64,000 bases of DNA from Telmatherina bonti (GCA_933228915.1 OW121831.1:40272335-40336334), one strand, 5' to 3'. Positions 30,927 through 47,519 are shown, counted from the stretch's first letter. The notes: a model not told the origin generated them from the sequence alone. Made by a program: numbers and translations.

Positions 30927-32160
30927 TAAACAACATGATGTCCAAACAGACAACATGATGTCCAACCAAACAACATGATGTCCAACCAAACAACATGATG
31001 TCCAACCAGGACATTATGTCCAACCAAACAACATGATGTCCAACCAAACAATATGATGTCCAACCAAACAACATGATGTCCAACCAGAACAACATGATGT
31101 CCAACCAAACAACATGATGTCCAACCAGAACATGATGTGCAACCAAACATGATGTCCAAACAGAACATGATGTCCAACAGAACAACATGATGTCCAACCA
31201 AACAACATGATGTCCAACCAGAACATGATGTCAAACCAGGACACGATGTCCAACCAAACAAAATGATGTCCAACCAAACAACATGATGTCCAACTAAACA
31301 ACATGATGTCCAACCAGGACATGATGTCCAACCAAACAACATGATGTCCAACCAGAACAACATGATGTCCAACCAAACAACATGATGTCCAACCAAACAA
31401 CATGATGTCCAATCAGGACATGATGTCCAACCAGAACAACATGATGTCCAACCAAACAACATGATGTCCAACCAGGACATGATGTCCAACCAAATAACAT
31501 GATGTCCAACCAAACAACATGATGTCCAACCAGAGCATGATGTCAAACCAGGACATGATGTCCAACGAAACAATATGATGTCCTACCAAACAACATGATG
31601 TCCAACTAAACAACATGATGTCCAACCAGGACATGATGTCCAACCAAACAACATGATGTCCAACCAGAACAACATGATGTCAAACCAAACAACATGATGT
31701 CCAACCAAACAACATGATGTCCAACCAGGACATGATGTCCAACCAGAACAACATGATGTCCAACCAAACAACATGATGTCCAAACAGGACATGACGTCCA
31801 ACCAACTAACATGATGTCCAACCAAACAACATGATGTCCAACCAGAGCATGATGTCCAACCAAACAACATGATGTCCAACCAGGACATGATGTCCAACCA
31901 AACAACATGATGTCCAACAAGAACATGATGTCCAACCAAACAACATGATGTCCAACCAGAACATGATGTCCAACGAAACAGGATGTCCAACCAGAACATG
32001 ATGTCCAACAAAACAACATGATGTCCAACTAGAACAACATGATGTCCAACCAAACAACATGATGTCCAACCAGAACATGATGTCCAACCAAACAACATCA
32101 TGTCCAACCAGAACATGATGTCCAACCAGAACATGATGTCAAACCAGGACATGATGTCCA
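30920..32160. repeat. Displaced copy of 27,640-28,900
   Basis: Variant order matches the segment about 3,294 bp upstream at first (27,720 to 31,014), then about 3,256 bp upstream (TCCTACC at 28,325 and 31,581; AGAGC next to GTCAAACC near 28,275 and 31,531). The offset drop shows that small unit losses accumulated after duplication. The 1,161-bp tandem pair lies between the two copies. Confidence 0.75.
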
Positions 32161-32199
32161 ACCAAACAATATGATGTCCAACCAAACAACATGATGTCC

Positions 32200-35100
32200 A
32201 ACTAAACAACATGATGTCGAACCAAACAACATGATGTCCAACCAAACAACATGATGTGCAACCAAACATGATGTCCAACCAAACAACATGATGTCCAACC
32301 AAACAATATGATGTCCAACCAAACAAAATGATGTCCAACCAAACAACATGATGTCCAACCAAACAACATAATGTCCAACTAAACAACATGATGTCCAACC
32401 AAACAACATGATGTCCAACCAAACAACATGATGTCCAACCAGGACATGATGTCCAACCAAACAACATGATGTCAAACCAGAACAACATGATGTCCAACCA
32501 AACAACATGATGTCCAACAAAACAACATGATGTCCAACCAGAACATGATGTCCAACCAAACAACATGATGTCCAACCAAAACATGATGTCCAACCAGAAC
32601 ATGATGTCAAACCAGGACATGATGTCCAACCAAACAATATGATGTCCAACCAAACAACATGATGTCCAACTAAACAACATGATGTCCAACCAAACAACAT
32701 GATGTCCAACCAAACAACATGATGTCCAACCAAACAACATGATGTGCAACCAAACAACATGACGTCCAACCAAACAACATGATGTCCAACCAAAAAACAT
32801 GATGTCCAACCAAACAACATGATGTCCAACCAGAACAACATGATGTCCAACCAAACAACATGATGTCCAACAAAACAACATGATGTCCAACCAAACAACA
32901 TGATGTGCAACCAAACAATATGATGTCCAACCAAACAAAATGATGTCCAACCAAAAAACATGATGTCCAACCAAACAACATGATGTCCAACCAGAACAAA
33001 ATGATGTCCAACCAAACAACATGATGTCCAACAAAACAACATGATGTCCAACCAGAACAACATGATGTCCAACCAAACAACATGATGTGCACCAAACAAA
33101 ATGATGTCCAACCAAACAACATGATGTCCAACCAGGACATGATGTCCAACCAGAACAACATGATGTCCAACCAAACAATATGATGCCCAACCAAACAAAA
33201 TGATGTCCAACCAAAAAACATGATGTCCAACCAAAAAACATAATGTCCAACTAAACAACATGATGTCCAACCAAACAACATGATGTCCAACCAGAACATG
33301 ATGTCCAACCAGAACTTGATGTCAAACCAGGACATGATGTCCAACCAAACAATATGATGTCCAACCAAACAACATGATGTCCAACCAAACAAGATGATGT
33401 CCAACCAAACAATATGATGTCCAACCAAACAACATGATGTCCAACTAAACAACATGACGTCCAAACAGACAACATGATGTCCAACCAAACAACATGATGT
33501 CCAAACAGACAACATGATGTCCAACCAAACAACATGATGTCCAACAAAACAACATGATGTCCAACCAAACAATATGATGTCCAACCAAACAACATGATGT
33601 CCAACCAAACAACATGATGTCCAACCAGAACAACATCATGTCCAACCAAACAACATCATGTCCAACCAGAACATGATCTCCAATCAAACAACATGATGTC
33701 CAACCAGGACATGATGTCCAACCAAACAACATGATGTCCAACCAGAACAACATGATGTCCAACCAAACAACATGATGTCCAACCAGAACATGATGTCCAA
33801 CCAGAACATGATGTCAAACCAGGACATGATGTCCAACCAAACAATATGATGTCCAACCAAACAACATGATGTCCAAACAGACAACATGATGTCCAACCAA
33901 ACAACATGATGTCCAACCAAACAACATGATGTCCAACCAAACAACATGATGTCCAACCAGGACATTATGTCCATCCAAACAACATGATGTCCAACCAAAG
34001 AACATGATGTCCAACTAAACAACATGATGTCCAACAAGGACATGATGTCCAACCAAAGAACATGATGTCCAACCAGGACATGATGTCCAACCAAACAACA
34101 TGATGTCCAACTAAACAACATGATGTCCAACCAAACAACATGATGTCTAACCAAACAACATGATGTGCAACCAAACAACATGATGTCCAACCAAACAACA
34201 TGATGTCCAACCAAACAATATGATGTCCAACCAAACAAAATGATGTCCAACCAAACAACATGATGTCCAACCAAAAAACATAATGTCCAACTAAACAACA
34301 TGATGTCCAACCAAACAACATGATCTCCAACCAAACAACATGATGTCCAACCAAACAACATGATGTCCAACCAGAACAACATCATGTCCAACCAAACAAC
34401 ATCATGTCCAACCAGAACATGATCTCCAATCAAACAACATGATGTCCAACCAGGACATGATGTCCAACCAAACAACATGATGTCCAACCAGAACAACATG
34501 ATGTCCAACCAAACAACATGATGTCCAACCAGAACATGATGTCCAACCAAACAACATGATGTCCAACCAGAATATGATGTCCAACCAGAACATGATGTCC
34601 AACCAGGACATGATGTCCAACCAAACAATATGATGTCCAACCAAACAACATGATGTCCAACCAAACAACATGATGTCCAACCAAACAATGTGATGTCCAA
34701 CCAAACAACATGATGTCCAACTAAACAACATGATGTCCAAACAGACAACATGATGTCCAACCAAACAACATGATGTCCAACCAAACAACATGATGTCCAA
34801 CCAGGACATTATGTCCAACCAAACAACATGATGTCCAACCAAACAATATGATGTCCAACCAAACAACATCATGTCCAACCAAACAACATGATGTCCAACC
34901 AGAACAACATGATGTCCAACCAAACAACATCATGTCCAACCAGAACATGATCTCCAATCAAACAACATGATGTCCAACCAGAACATGATGTGCAACCAAA
35001 CATGATGTCCAACCAGAACATGATGTCCAACCAAACAACATGATGTCCAACCAAACAACATGATGTCCAACCAGAACATGATGTCCAACCAGAACATGAT

Positions 35101-36250
35101 GTCAAACCAGGACACGATGTCCAACCAAACAAAATGATGTCCAACCAAACAACATGATGTCCAACTAAACAACATGATGTCCAACCAGGACATGATGTCC
35201 AACCAAATAACATGATGTCCAATCAAACAACATGATGTCCAACCAAACAACATGATGTCCAACCAGAGCATGATGTCAAACCAGGACATGATGTCCAACC
35301 AAACATTATGATGTCCTACCAAACAACATGATGTCCAACTAAACAACATGATGTCCAACCAGGACATGATGTCCAACCAAACAACATGATGTCCAACCAG
35401 AACAACATGATGTCCAACCAAACAACATGATGTCCAACTAAACAACATGATGTCCAACCAGGGCATGATGTCCAACAAAACAACATGATGTCCAACTAGA
35501 ACAACATGATGTCGAACCAAACAACATGATGTCCAACCAGAACATGATGTCCAACCAAACAACATCATGTCCAACCAGAACATGATGTCCAACCAGAACA
35601 TGATGTCAAACCAGGACATGATGTCCAACCAAACAATATGCTGTCCAACCAAACAACATGATGTCCAACTAAACAACACAATGTCCAACCAAACAACATG
35701 ATGTCCAACCAAACAACATGATGTGCAACCAAACAACATGATGTCCAACCAAACAACATAATGTCCAACTAAACAACATGATGTCCAACCAAACAACATG
35801 ATGTCCAACCAAAAAACATGATGTCCAACCAAACAACATGATGTCCAACCAGAACAACATCATGTCCAACCAAACATCATCATGTCCAACCAGAACATGA
35901 TCTCCAATCAAACAACATGATGTCCAACCAGGACATGATGTCCAACCAAACAACATGATGTCCAACCAGAACAACATGATGTCCAACCAAACAACATGAT
36001 GTCCAACCAGAACATGATGTCCAACCAAACAACATGATGTCCAACCAGAACATGATGTCCAACCAGAACATGATGTCAAACCAGGACATGATGTCCAACC
36101 AAACAATATGATGTCCAACCAAAAAACATGATGTCCAACCAAACAACATGATGTCCAACCAGAACATGATGTCCAACCAAACAACATCATGTCCAACCAG
36201 AACATGATGTCCAACCAGAACATGATGTCAAACCAGGACATGATGTCCAA
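32200..36250. repeat. Transitional array segment, no simple higher-order period seen
   Basis: This stretch is still purely the same satellite. It contains long runs of 20-mers with few 18-mers (for example 32,170-32,430 and 34,130-34,380), and units ending AACAAAATG or preceded by AAAAAACATAATG are common. A GATCTCC head variant with a following CAATCAAAC unit appears near 33,670, 34,420 and 34,950. I could not trace a clean long duplication inside it by eye. It may be an older, more shuffled part of the array. Confidence 0.6.
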
Positions 36251-37650
36251 CCAAACAATATGCTGTCCAACCAAACAACATGATGTCCAACCAAACAACA
36301 TGATGTGCAACCAAACAACATGATGTCCAACTAAACAACATGATGTCCAAACAGACAACATGATGTCCAACCAAACAACATGATGTCCAACCAAACAACA
36401 TGATGTCCAACCAAACAACATGATGTCCAACCAGGACATTATGTCCAACCAAACAACATGATGTCCAACCAAACAATATGATGTCCAACCAAACAACATG
36501 ATGTCCAACCAAACAACATGATGTCCAACCAGAACAACATGATGTCCAACCAAACAACATCATGTCCAACCAGAACATGATCTCCAATCAAACAACATGA
36601 TGTCCAACCAGAACATGATGTGCAACCAAACATGATGTCCAACCAGAACATGATGTCCAACAAAACAACATGATGTCCAACCAAACAACATGATGTCCAA
36701 CCAGGACATGATGTCCAACCAGAACATGATGTCAAACCAGGACACGATGTCCAACCAAACAAAATGATGTCCAACCAAACAACATGATGTCCAACTAAAC
36801 AACATGATGTCCAACCAGGACATGATGTCCAACATAACAACATGCTGTCCAACCAGGACATGATGTCCAACCAAATAACATGATGTCCAACCAAACAACA
36901 TGATGTCCAACCAAACAACCTGATGTCCAACCAGAGCATGATGTCAAACCAGGACATGATGTCCAACCAAACAATATGATGTCCTACCAAACAACATGAT
37001 GTCCAACTAAACAACATGATGTCCAACCAGGACATGATGTCCAACCAAACAACATGATGTCCAACCAGAACAACATGATGTCCAACCAAACAACATGATG
37101 TCCAACCAAACAACATGATGTCCAACCAGGACATGATGTCCAACCAGAACAACATGATGTCCAACCAACTAACATGATGTCCAACCAGGACATGATGTCC
37201 AACCAACTAACATGATGTCCAACCAAACAACATGATGTCCAACCAGAGCATGATGTCCAACCAAACAACATGATGTCCAACCAGGACATGATGTCCAACA
37301 AAACAACATGATGTCCAACTAGAACAACATGATGTCCAACCAAACAACATGATGTCCAACCAGAACATGATGTCCAACCAAACAACATCATGTCCAACCA
37401 GAACATGATGTCCAACCAGAACATGATGTCAAACCAGGACATGATGTCCAACCAAACAATATGCTGTCCAACCAAACAACATGATGTCCAACTAAACAAC
37501 ATGATGTCCAACCAAACAACATGATGTCCAACCAAACAACATGATGTGCAACCAAACAACATGATGTCCAACCAAACAACATGATGTCCAACCAAACAAT
37601 ATGATGTCCAACCAAACAAAATTATGTCCAACCAAACAACATGATGTCTA
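36250..37650. repeat. Block duplicated at 38,690-40,090 (offset 2,442 bp)
   Basis: GTGCAACC at 36,305 recurs at 38,747, CAACTAAAC at 36,331 at 38,773, and the AAATTATG unit at about 37,620 at about 40,062. The segment at 36,439-37,206 also has a near match at 44,324-45,091, 5,443 bp after the second copy. The intervening 37.65-38.69 kb is the same satellite in another variant order. Confidence 0.83.
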
Positions 37651-39509
37651 ACCAGGACATGATGTCCAACCAAACAACATGATGTCAAACCAGAACAACA
37701 TGATGTCCAACCAAACAACATGATGTCCAACCAAACAACATGATGTCCAACCAGAACATGATGTCCAACCAAACAACATGATGTCCAACCAAAACATGAT
37801 GTCCAACCAGGACATGATGTCCAACCAAACAACATAATGTCCAACCAGAACAACATGATGTCCAACCAAACAACATGATGTCCAACCAAACAACATGATG
37901 TCCAACCAAACAACATGATGTCCAACCAGAACAACATGATGTCCAACCAAACAACATGATGTCCAACAAAACAACATGGTGTCCAACCAGAACAACATGA
38001 TGCCCAACCAAACAACATGATGTGCAACCAAACAACATGATGTCCAACCAAACAACATGATGTGCAACCAAACAACATGATGTCCAACCAGAACAACATG
38101 ATGTCCAACCAAACAACATGATGTCCAACAAGGACATGATGTCCAACCAGAACAACATGATGTCCAACCAAACAACATGATGTCCAACCAGGACATGATG
38201 TCCAACCAAATAACATGATGCCCAACCAAACAACACGATGTCCAACCAAACAACATGATGTCCAACCAGAGCATGATGTCCAACCAAACAACATGATGTC
38301 CAACCAGGACATGATGTCCAACCAAACAACATGATGTCCAACCAGAACAACATGATGTCCAACCAAACAACATGATGTCCAACCAGAACATGATGTCCAA
38401 CCAAACAACATGATGTCCAATCAGAACATGATGTACAACCAGAACATGATGTCAAACCAGGACATGATGTCCAACCAAACAATATGATGTCCAACCAAAC
38501 AACATGATGTCCAACCAAACAACATGATGTCCAACCAAACAATATGATGTCCAACCAAACAACATGATGTCCAACTAAACAACATGATGTCCAAACAGAC
38601 AACATGATGTCCAACCAAACAACATGATGTCCAACCAAACAACATGATGTCCAACCAGGACATTATGTCCAACCAAACAACATGATGTCCAACCAAACAA
38701 TATGATGTCCAACCAAACAACATGATGTCCAACCAAACAACATGATGTGCAACCAAACAACATGATGTCCAACTAAACAACATGATGTCCAAACAGACAA
38801 CATGATGTCCAACCAAACAACATGATGTCCAACCAAACAACATGATGTCCAACCAAACAACATGATGTCCAACCAGGACATTATGTCCAACCAAACAACA
38901 TGATGTCCAACCAAACAATATGATGTCCAACCAAACAACATGATGTCCAACCAAACAACATGATGTCCCACCAGAACAACATGATGTCCAACCAAACAAC
39001 ATCATGTCCAACCAGAACATGATCTCCAATCAAACAACATGATGTCCAACCAGAACATGATGTGCAACCAAACATGATGTCCAACCAGAACATGATGTCC
39101 AACAAAACAACATGATGTCCAACCAAACAACATGATGTCCAACCAGAACATGATGTCCAACCAGAACATGATGTCAAACCAGGACACGATGTCCAACCAA
39201 ACAAAATGATGTCCAACCAAACAACATGATGTCCAACTAAACAACATGATGTCCAACCAGGACATGATGTCCAACATAACAACATGCTGTCCAACCAGGA
39301 CATGATGTCCAACCAAATAACATGATGTCCAACCAAACAACATGATGTCCAACCAAACAACCTGATGTCCAACCAGAGCATGATGTCAAACCAGGACATG
39401 ATGTCCAACCAAACAATATGATGTCCTACCAAACAACATGATGTCCAACTAAACAACATGATGTCCAACCAGGACATGATGTCCAACCAAACAACATGAT
39501 GTCCAACCA

Positions 39510-41540
39510 GAACAACATGATGTCCAACCAAACAACATGATGTCCAACCAAACAACACGATGTCCAACCAGGACATGATGTCCAACCAGAACAACATGAT
39601 GTCCAACCAACTAACATGATGTCCAACCAGGACATGATGTCCAACCAACTAACATGATGTCCAACCAAACAACATGATGTCCAACCAGAGCATGATGTCC
39701 AACCAAACAACATGATGTCCAACCAGGACATGATGTCCAACAAAACAACATGATGTCCAACTAGAACAACATGATGTCCAACCAAACAACATGATGTCCA
39801 ACCAGAACATGATGTCCAACCAAACAACATCATGTCCAACCAGAACATGATGTCGAACCAGAACATGATGTCAAACCAGGACATGATGTCCAACCAAACA
39901 ATATGCTGTCCAACCAAACAACATGATGTCCAACTAAACAACATGATGTCCAACCAAACAACATGATGTCCAACCAAACAACATGATGTGCAACCAAACA
40001 ACATGATGTCCAACCAAACAACATGATGTCCAACCAAACAATATGATGTCCAACCAAACAAAATTATGTCCAACCAAACAACATGATGTCCAACCAAACA
40101 ACATAATGTCCAACTAAACAACATGATGTCCAACCAAACAACATGATGTCCAACCAAACAACATGATGTCTAACCAGGACATGATGTCCAACCAAACAAC
40201 ATGATGTCAAACCAGAACAACATGATGTCCAACCAAACAACATGATGTCCAACCAAACAACATGATGTCCAACCAGAACATGATGTTCACCCAAACAACA
40301 TGATGTCCAACCAAAACATGATGTCCAACCAGGACATGATGTCCAACCAAACAACATAATGTCCAACCAGAAAAACATGATGTCCAACCAAACAACATGA
40401 TGTCCAACCAAACAACATGATGTCCAACCAAACAACATGATGTCCAACCAGAACAACATGATGTCCAACCAAACAACATGATGTCCAACAAAACAACATG
40501 GTGTCCAACCAGAACAACATGATGTCCAACCAGAACAACATGATGTCCAACCAAACAACATGATGTCCAACCAAACAACACGATGTCCAACCAGGACATG
40601 ATGTCCAACCAGAACAACATGATGTCCAACCAACTAACATGATGTCCAACCAGGACATGATGTCCAACCAACTAACATGATGTCCAACCAAACAACATGA
40701 TGTCCAACCAGAGCATGATGTCCAACCAAACAACATGATGTCCAACCAGGACATGATGTCCAACAAAACAACATGATGTCCAACTAGAACAACATGATGT
40801 CCAACCAAACAACATGATGTCCAACCAGAACATGATGTCCAACCAAACAACATCATGTCCAACCAGAACATGATGTCGAACCAGAACATGATGTCAAACC
40901 AGGACATGATGTCCAACCAAACAATATGCTGTCCAACCAAACAACATGATGTCCAACTAAACAACATGATGTCCAACCAAACAACATGATGTCCAACCAA
41001 ACAACATGATGTGCAACCAAACAACATGATGTCCAACCAAACAACATGATGTCCAACCAAACAATATGATGTCCAACCAAACAAAATTATGTCCAACCAA
41101 ACAACATGATGTCCAACCAAACAACATAATGTCCAACTAAACAACATGATGTCCAACCAAACAACATGATGTCCAACCAAACAACATGATGTCTAACCAG
41201 GACATGATGTCCAACCAAACAACATGATGTCAAACCAGAACAACATGATGTCCAACCAAACAACATGATGTCCAACCAAACAACATGATGTCCAACCAGA
41301 ACATGATGTTCACCCAAACAACATGATGTCCAACCAAAACATGATGTCCAACCAGGACATGATGTCCAACCAAACAACATAATGTCCAACCAGAACAACA
41401 TGATGTCCAACCAAACAACATGATGTCCAACCAAACAACATGATGTCCAACCAAACAACATGATGTCCAACCAGAACAACATGATGTCCAACCAAACAAC
41501 ATGATGTCCAACAAAACAACATGGTGTCCAACCAGAACAA
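39510..41540. repeat. Two tandem copies of a 1,023-bp block
   Basis: ACACGATG at about 39,557 recurs at about 40,580. ACATCATG near 39,830 recurs near 40,853, GTCTAACC near 40,167 recurs near 41,190, and ATGTTCACCC near 40,284 recurs near 41,307. The copies diverge just past the ATGGTGTCC unit. Confidence 0.84.
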
Positions 41541-44500
41541 CATGATGCCCAACCAAACAACATGATGTGCAACCAAACAACATGATGTCCAACCAAACAA
41601 CATGATGTGCAACCAAACAACATGATGTCCAACCAGAACAACATCATGTCCAACCAAACAACATGATGTCCAAAAAGGACATGATGTCCAACCAGAACAA
41701 CATGATGTCCAACCAATCAACATGATGTCCAACCAGGACATGATGTCCAACCAAATAACATGATGCCCAACCAAACAACACGATGTCCAACCAAACAACA
41801 TGATGTCCAACCAGAGCATGATGTCCAACCAAACAACATGATGTCCAACCAGGACATGATGTCCAACCAAACAACATGATGTCCAACCAGAACAACATGA
41901 TGTCCAACCAAACAACATGATGTCCAACCAGAACATGATGTCCAACCAAACAACATGATGTCCAATCAGAACATGATGTACAACCAGAACATGATGTCAA
42001 ACCAGGACATGATGTCCAACCAAACAACATGATGTCCAACCAAACAATATGATGTCCAACCAAACAACATGATGTCCAACTAAACAACATGATGTCCAAA
42101 CAGACAACATGATGTCCAACCAAACAACATGATGTCCAACCAAACAACATGATGTCCAACCAAACAACATGATGTCCAACCAGGACATTATGTCCAACCA
42201 AACAACATGATGTCCAACCAAACAATATGATGTCCAACCAAACAACATGATGTCCAACAGAACAACATGATGTCCAACCAAACAACATGATGTCCAACCA
42301 GAACATGATGTCCAACCAGAACATGATGTCAAACCAGGACACGATGTCCAACCAAACAAAATGATGTCCAACCAAACAACATGATGTCCAACTAAACAAC
42401 ATGATGTCCAACCAGGACATGATGTCCAACCAAACAACATGATGTCCAACCAGGACATGATGTCCAACCAAATAACATGATGTCCAACCAATCAACATGA
42501 TGTCCAACCAAACAACATGATGTCCAACCAGAGCATGATGTCAAACCAGGACATGATGTCCAACCAAACAATATGATGTCCTACCAAACAACATGATGTC
42601 CAACTAAACAACATGATGTCCAACCAGGACATGATGTCCAGCCAAACAACATGATGTCCAACCAAAACATGATGTCCAACCAGGACATGGTGTCCAACCA
42701 GAACAACATGATGCCCAACCAAACAACATGATGTGCAACCAAACAACATGATGTCCAACCAAACAACATGATGTGCAACCAAACAACATGATGTCCAACC
42801 AAACAACATGATGTCCAACCAAACAACATGATGTCCAACCAGGACATGATGTCCAACCAAATAGCATGATGCCCAACCGAACAACACGATGTCCAACCAA
42901 ACAACATGATCTCCAACCAGAGCATGATGTCCAACCAAACAACATGATGTCCAACCAGGACATGATGTCCAACCAAACAACATGATGTCCAACCAGAACA
43001 TGATGTCCAACCAAACAACATGATGTCCAACCAGAACATGATGTACAACCAGAACATGATGTCAAACCAGGACATGATGTCCAACCAAACAATATGATGT
43101 CCAACCAAACAACATGATGTCCAACCAAACAACATGATGTCCAACCAAACAATATGATGTCCAACCAAACAACATGATGTCCAACTAAACAACATGATGT
43201 CCAAACAGACAACATGATGTCCAACCAAACAACATGATGTCCAACCAAACAACATTATGTCCAACCAAACAACATGATGTCCAACCAAACAATATGATGT
43301 CCAACCAAACAACATGATGTCCAACCAAACAACATGATGTCCAACCAAACAACATGATGTCCAACCAGAACATGATGTCCAACCAGAACATGTTGTCAAA
43401 CCAGGACACGATGTCCAACCAAACAACATGAGGTCCAACCAAACAACATGATGTCCAACTAAACAACATGATGTCCAACCAGGACATGATGTCCAACCAA
43501 ACAACATGATGTCCAACCAGGACATGATGTCCAACCAAATAACATGATGTCCAACCAAACAACATGATGTCCAACCAAACAACATGATGTCCAACCAGAG
43601 CATGATGTCAAACCAGGACATGATATCCAACCAAACAATATGATGTACTACCAAACAACATGATGTCCAACTAAACAACATGATGTCCAACCAGGACATG
43701 ATGTCCAACCAAACAACATGATGTCCAACCAGAACAACATGATGTCCAACCAAACAACATGATGTCCAACCAAACAACATGATGTCCAACCAGGACATGA
43801 TGTCCAGCCAGAACAACATGATGTCCAACCAACTAACATGATGTCCAACCAGGACATGATGTCCAACCAACTAACATGATGTCCAACCAAACAACATGAT
43901 GTCCAACCAGAGCATGATGTCCAACCAAACAACATGATGTCCAACCAGGACATGATGTCCAACAAAACAACATGATGTCCAACTGGAACAACATGATGTC
44001 CAACCAAACAACATGATGTCCAACCAGAACATGATGTCCAACCAAACAACATCATGTCCAACCAGAACATGATGTCCAACCAGAACATGATGTCAAACCA
44101 GGACATGATGTCCAACCAAACAATATGCTGTCCAACCAAACAACATGATGTCCAACTAAACAACATGATGTCCAACCAAACAACATGATGTCCAACCAAA
44201 CAACATGATGTCCAACTAAACAACATGATGTCCAAACAGACAACATGATGTCCAACCAAACAACATGATGTCCAACCAAACAACATGATGTCCAACCAAA
44301 CAACATGATGTCCAACCAGGACATTATGTCCAACCAAACAACATGATGTCCAACCAAACAATATGATGTCCAACCAAACAACATGATGTCCAACCAAACA
44401 ACATGATGTCCAACCAGAACAACATGATGTCCAACCAAACAACATCATGTCCAACCAGAACATGATCTCCAATCAAACAACATGATGTCCAACCAGAACA

Positions 44501-47500
44501 TGATGTGCAACCAAACATGATGTCCAACTTGAACATGATGTCCAACAAAACAACATGATGTCCAACCAAACAACATGATGTCCAACCAGAACATGATGTC
44601 CAACCAGAACATGATGTCAAACCAGGACACGATGTCCAACCAAACAAAATGATGTCCAACCAAACAACATGATGTCCAACTAAACAACATGATGTCCAAC
44701 CAGGACATGATGTCCAACCAAACAACATGATGTCCAACCAGGACATGATGTCCAACCAAATAACATGATGTCCAACCAAACAACATGATGTCCAACCAAA
44801 CAACATGATGTCCAACCAGAGCATGATGTCAAACCAGGACATGATGTCCAACCAAACAATATGATGTCCTACCAAACAACATGATGTCCAACTAAACAAC
44901 ATGATGTCCAACCAGGACATGATGTCCAACCAAACAACATGATGTCCAACCAGAACAACATGATGTCCAACCAAACAACATGATGTCCAACCAAACAACA
45001 TGATGTCCAACCAGGACATGATGTCCAACCAGAACAACATGATGTCCAACCAACTAACATGATGTCCAACCAGGACATGATGTCCAACCAACTAACATGA
45101 TGTCCAACCAAACAACATGATGTCCAACCAGAGCATGATGTCCAACCAAACAACATGATGTCCAACCAGGACATGATGTCCAACAAAACAACATGATGTC
45201 CAACTAGAACAACATGATGTCCAACCAAACAACATGATGTCCAACCAGAACATGATGTCCAACCAAACAACATCATGTCCAACCAGAACATGATGTCCAA
45301 CCAGAACATGATGTCAAACCAGGACATGATGTCCAACCAAACAATATGCTGTCCAACCAAACAACATGATGTCCAACTAAACAACATGATGTCCAACCAA
45401 ACAACATGATGTCCAACCAAACAACATGATGTGCAACCAAACAACATGATGTCCAACCAAACAACATGATGTCCAACCAAACAATATGATGTCCAACCAA
45501 ACAAAATGATGTCCAACCAAACAACATGATGTCCAACCAAACAACATAACGTCCAACTAAACAACATGATGTCCAACCAAACAACATGATGTCCAACCAA
45601 ACAACATGATGTCCAACCAAACAACATGATGTCCAACCAGGACATGATGTCCAACCAAACAACATGATGTCAAACCAGAACAACATGATGACCAACCAAA
45701 CAACATGATGTCCAACTAAACAACATGATGTCCAACCAGGACATGATGTCCAACCAAACAACATGATGTCCAACCAGGACATGATGTCCAACCAAATAAC
45801 ATGATGTCCAACCAGGACATGATGTCCAACCAACTAACATGATGTCCAACCAAACAACATGATGTCCAACCAGAGCATGATGTCCAACCAAACAACATGA
45901 TGTCCAACCAGGACATGATGTCCAACAAAACAACATGATGTCCAACTAGAACAACATGATGTCCAACCAAACAACATGATGTCCAACTAAACAACATGAT
46001 GTCCAACCAAACAACATCATGTCCAACCAGAACATGATGTCCAACCAGAACATGATGTCAAACCAGGACATGATGTCCAACCAAACAATATGCTGTCCAA
46101 CCAAACAACATGATGTCCAACTAAACAACATGATGTCCAACCAAACAACATGATGTCCAACCAAACAACATGATGTGCAACCAAACAACATGATGTCCAA
46201 CCAAACAACATGATGTCCAACCAAACAATATGATGTCCAACCAAACAAAATGATGTCAAACCAAACAACATGATGTCCAACCAAACAACATAATGTCCAA
46301 CTAAACAACATGATGTCCAACCAAACAACATGATGTCCAACCAAACAACATGATGTCCAACCAAACAACATGATGTACAACCAGGACATGATGTCCAACC
46401 AAACAACATGATGTCAAACCAGAACAACATGATGTCCAACCAAACAACATGATGTCCAACCAAACAACATGATGTAAAACCAGAACATGATATCCAACCA
46501 AACAACATGATGTCCAACCAAAACATGATGTCCAACCAGGACATGATGTCCAACCAAACAACATAATGTCCAACCAGAACAACTTGATGTCCAACCAAAC
46601 AACATGATGTCCAACCAAACAACATGATGTCCAACCAAACAACATGATGTCCAACCAAACAACATGATGTCCAACCAGAACAACATGATGTCCAACCAAA
46701 CAACATGATGTCCAACAAAACAACATGGTGTCCAACCAGAACAACATGATGTCCAACCAAACAACATGATGTGCAACCAAATAACATGATGTCCAACCAA
46801 ACAACATGATGTGCAACCAAACAACATGATGTCCAACCAAACAATATGATGTCCAACCAGAACAACATGATGTCCAACCAAACAACATGATGTCCTACAA
46901 GGACATGATGTCCAACCAGAACAACATGATGTCCAAACAAACAACATGATGTCCAACCAGGACATGATGTCCAACCAAATAACATGATGCCCAACCAAAA
47001 AACACGATGTCCAACCAAACAACATGATGTCCAACCAGAGCATGATGTCCAACCAAACAACATGATGTCCAACCAGGACATGATGTCCAACCAAAAAACA
47101 TCATGTCCAACCAGAACATGATGTCCAACCAAACAACATGATGTTCAACCAAACAACATGATGTCCAACCAAACAACATGATGTCCAAACAAACAACATG
47201 ATGTGCAACCAAACAATATGATGTCCAACCAAACAACATGATGTCCAACCAAACAACATGATGTCCAACCAAACAACATGATGTGCAACCAAACAACATG
47301 ATGTCCAACCAAACAACATGATGTCCAACCAAACAACATGATGTCCAACCAGGACATGATGTCCAACCAAACAAAATGATGTCCAACCAGAACAACATGA
47401 TGTCCAACCAAACAACATGATGTCCAACCAAACAACATGATGTCCAACCAAACAACATGGTGTCCAACCAAACAACATGATGTCCAACTAAACAACATGA

Positions 47501-47519
47501 TGTCCAACCAGGACATGAT

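Larger units (their letters stand above)
22750..32200. repeat. Array domain 2
   Basis: From about 22,800 the unit mixture changes. Runs of 18-mers with tail AGAAC, GTCAAACC heads, CAACTAAAC tails, units with AACAATATG, and 17-mers with CGAAAC become frequent. The domain is made largely of overlapping tandem duplications with periods 1,534, 1,784 and 1,161 bp. Boundaries are judged by eye from diagnostic variants and could be off by a few hundred bases. Confidence 0.7.
36250..47100. repeat. Array domain 3
   Basis: The segment is characterised by AATATGCTGTCC units, CCTACCAAAC units, CCAACTAACATG units and GTGCAACC heads. It is built from copies related at offsets of 2,442, 1,023 and 5,443 bp. 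It remains head-to-tail satellite throughout, with no unique DNA. The edges are approximate. Confidence 0.65.
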
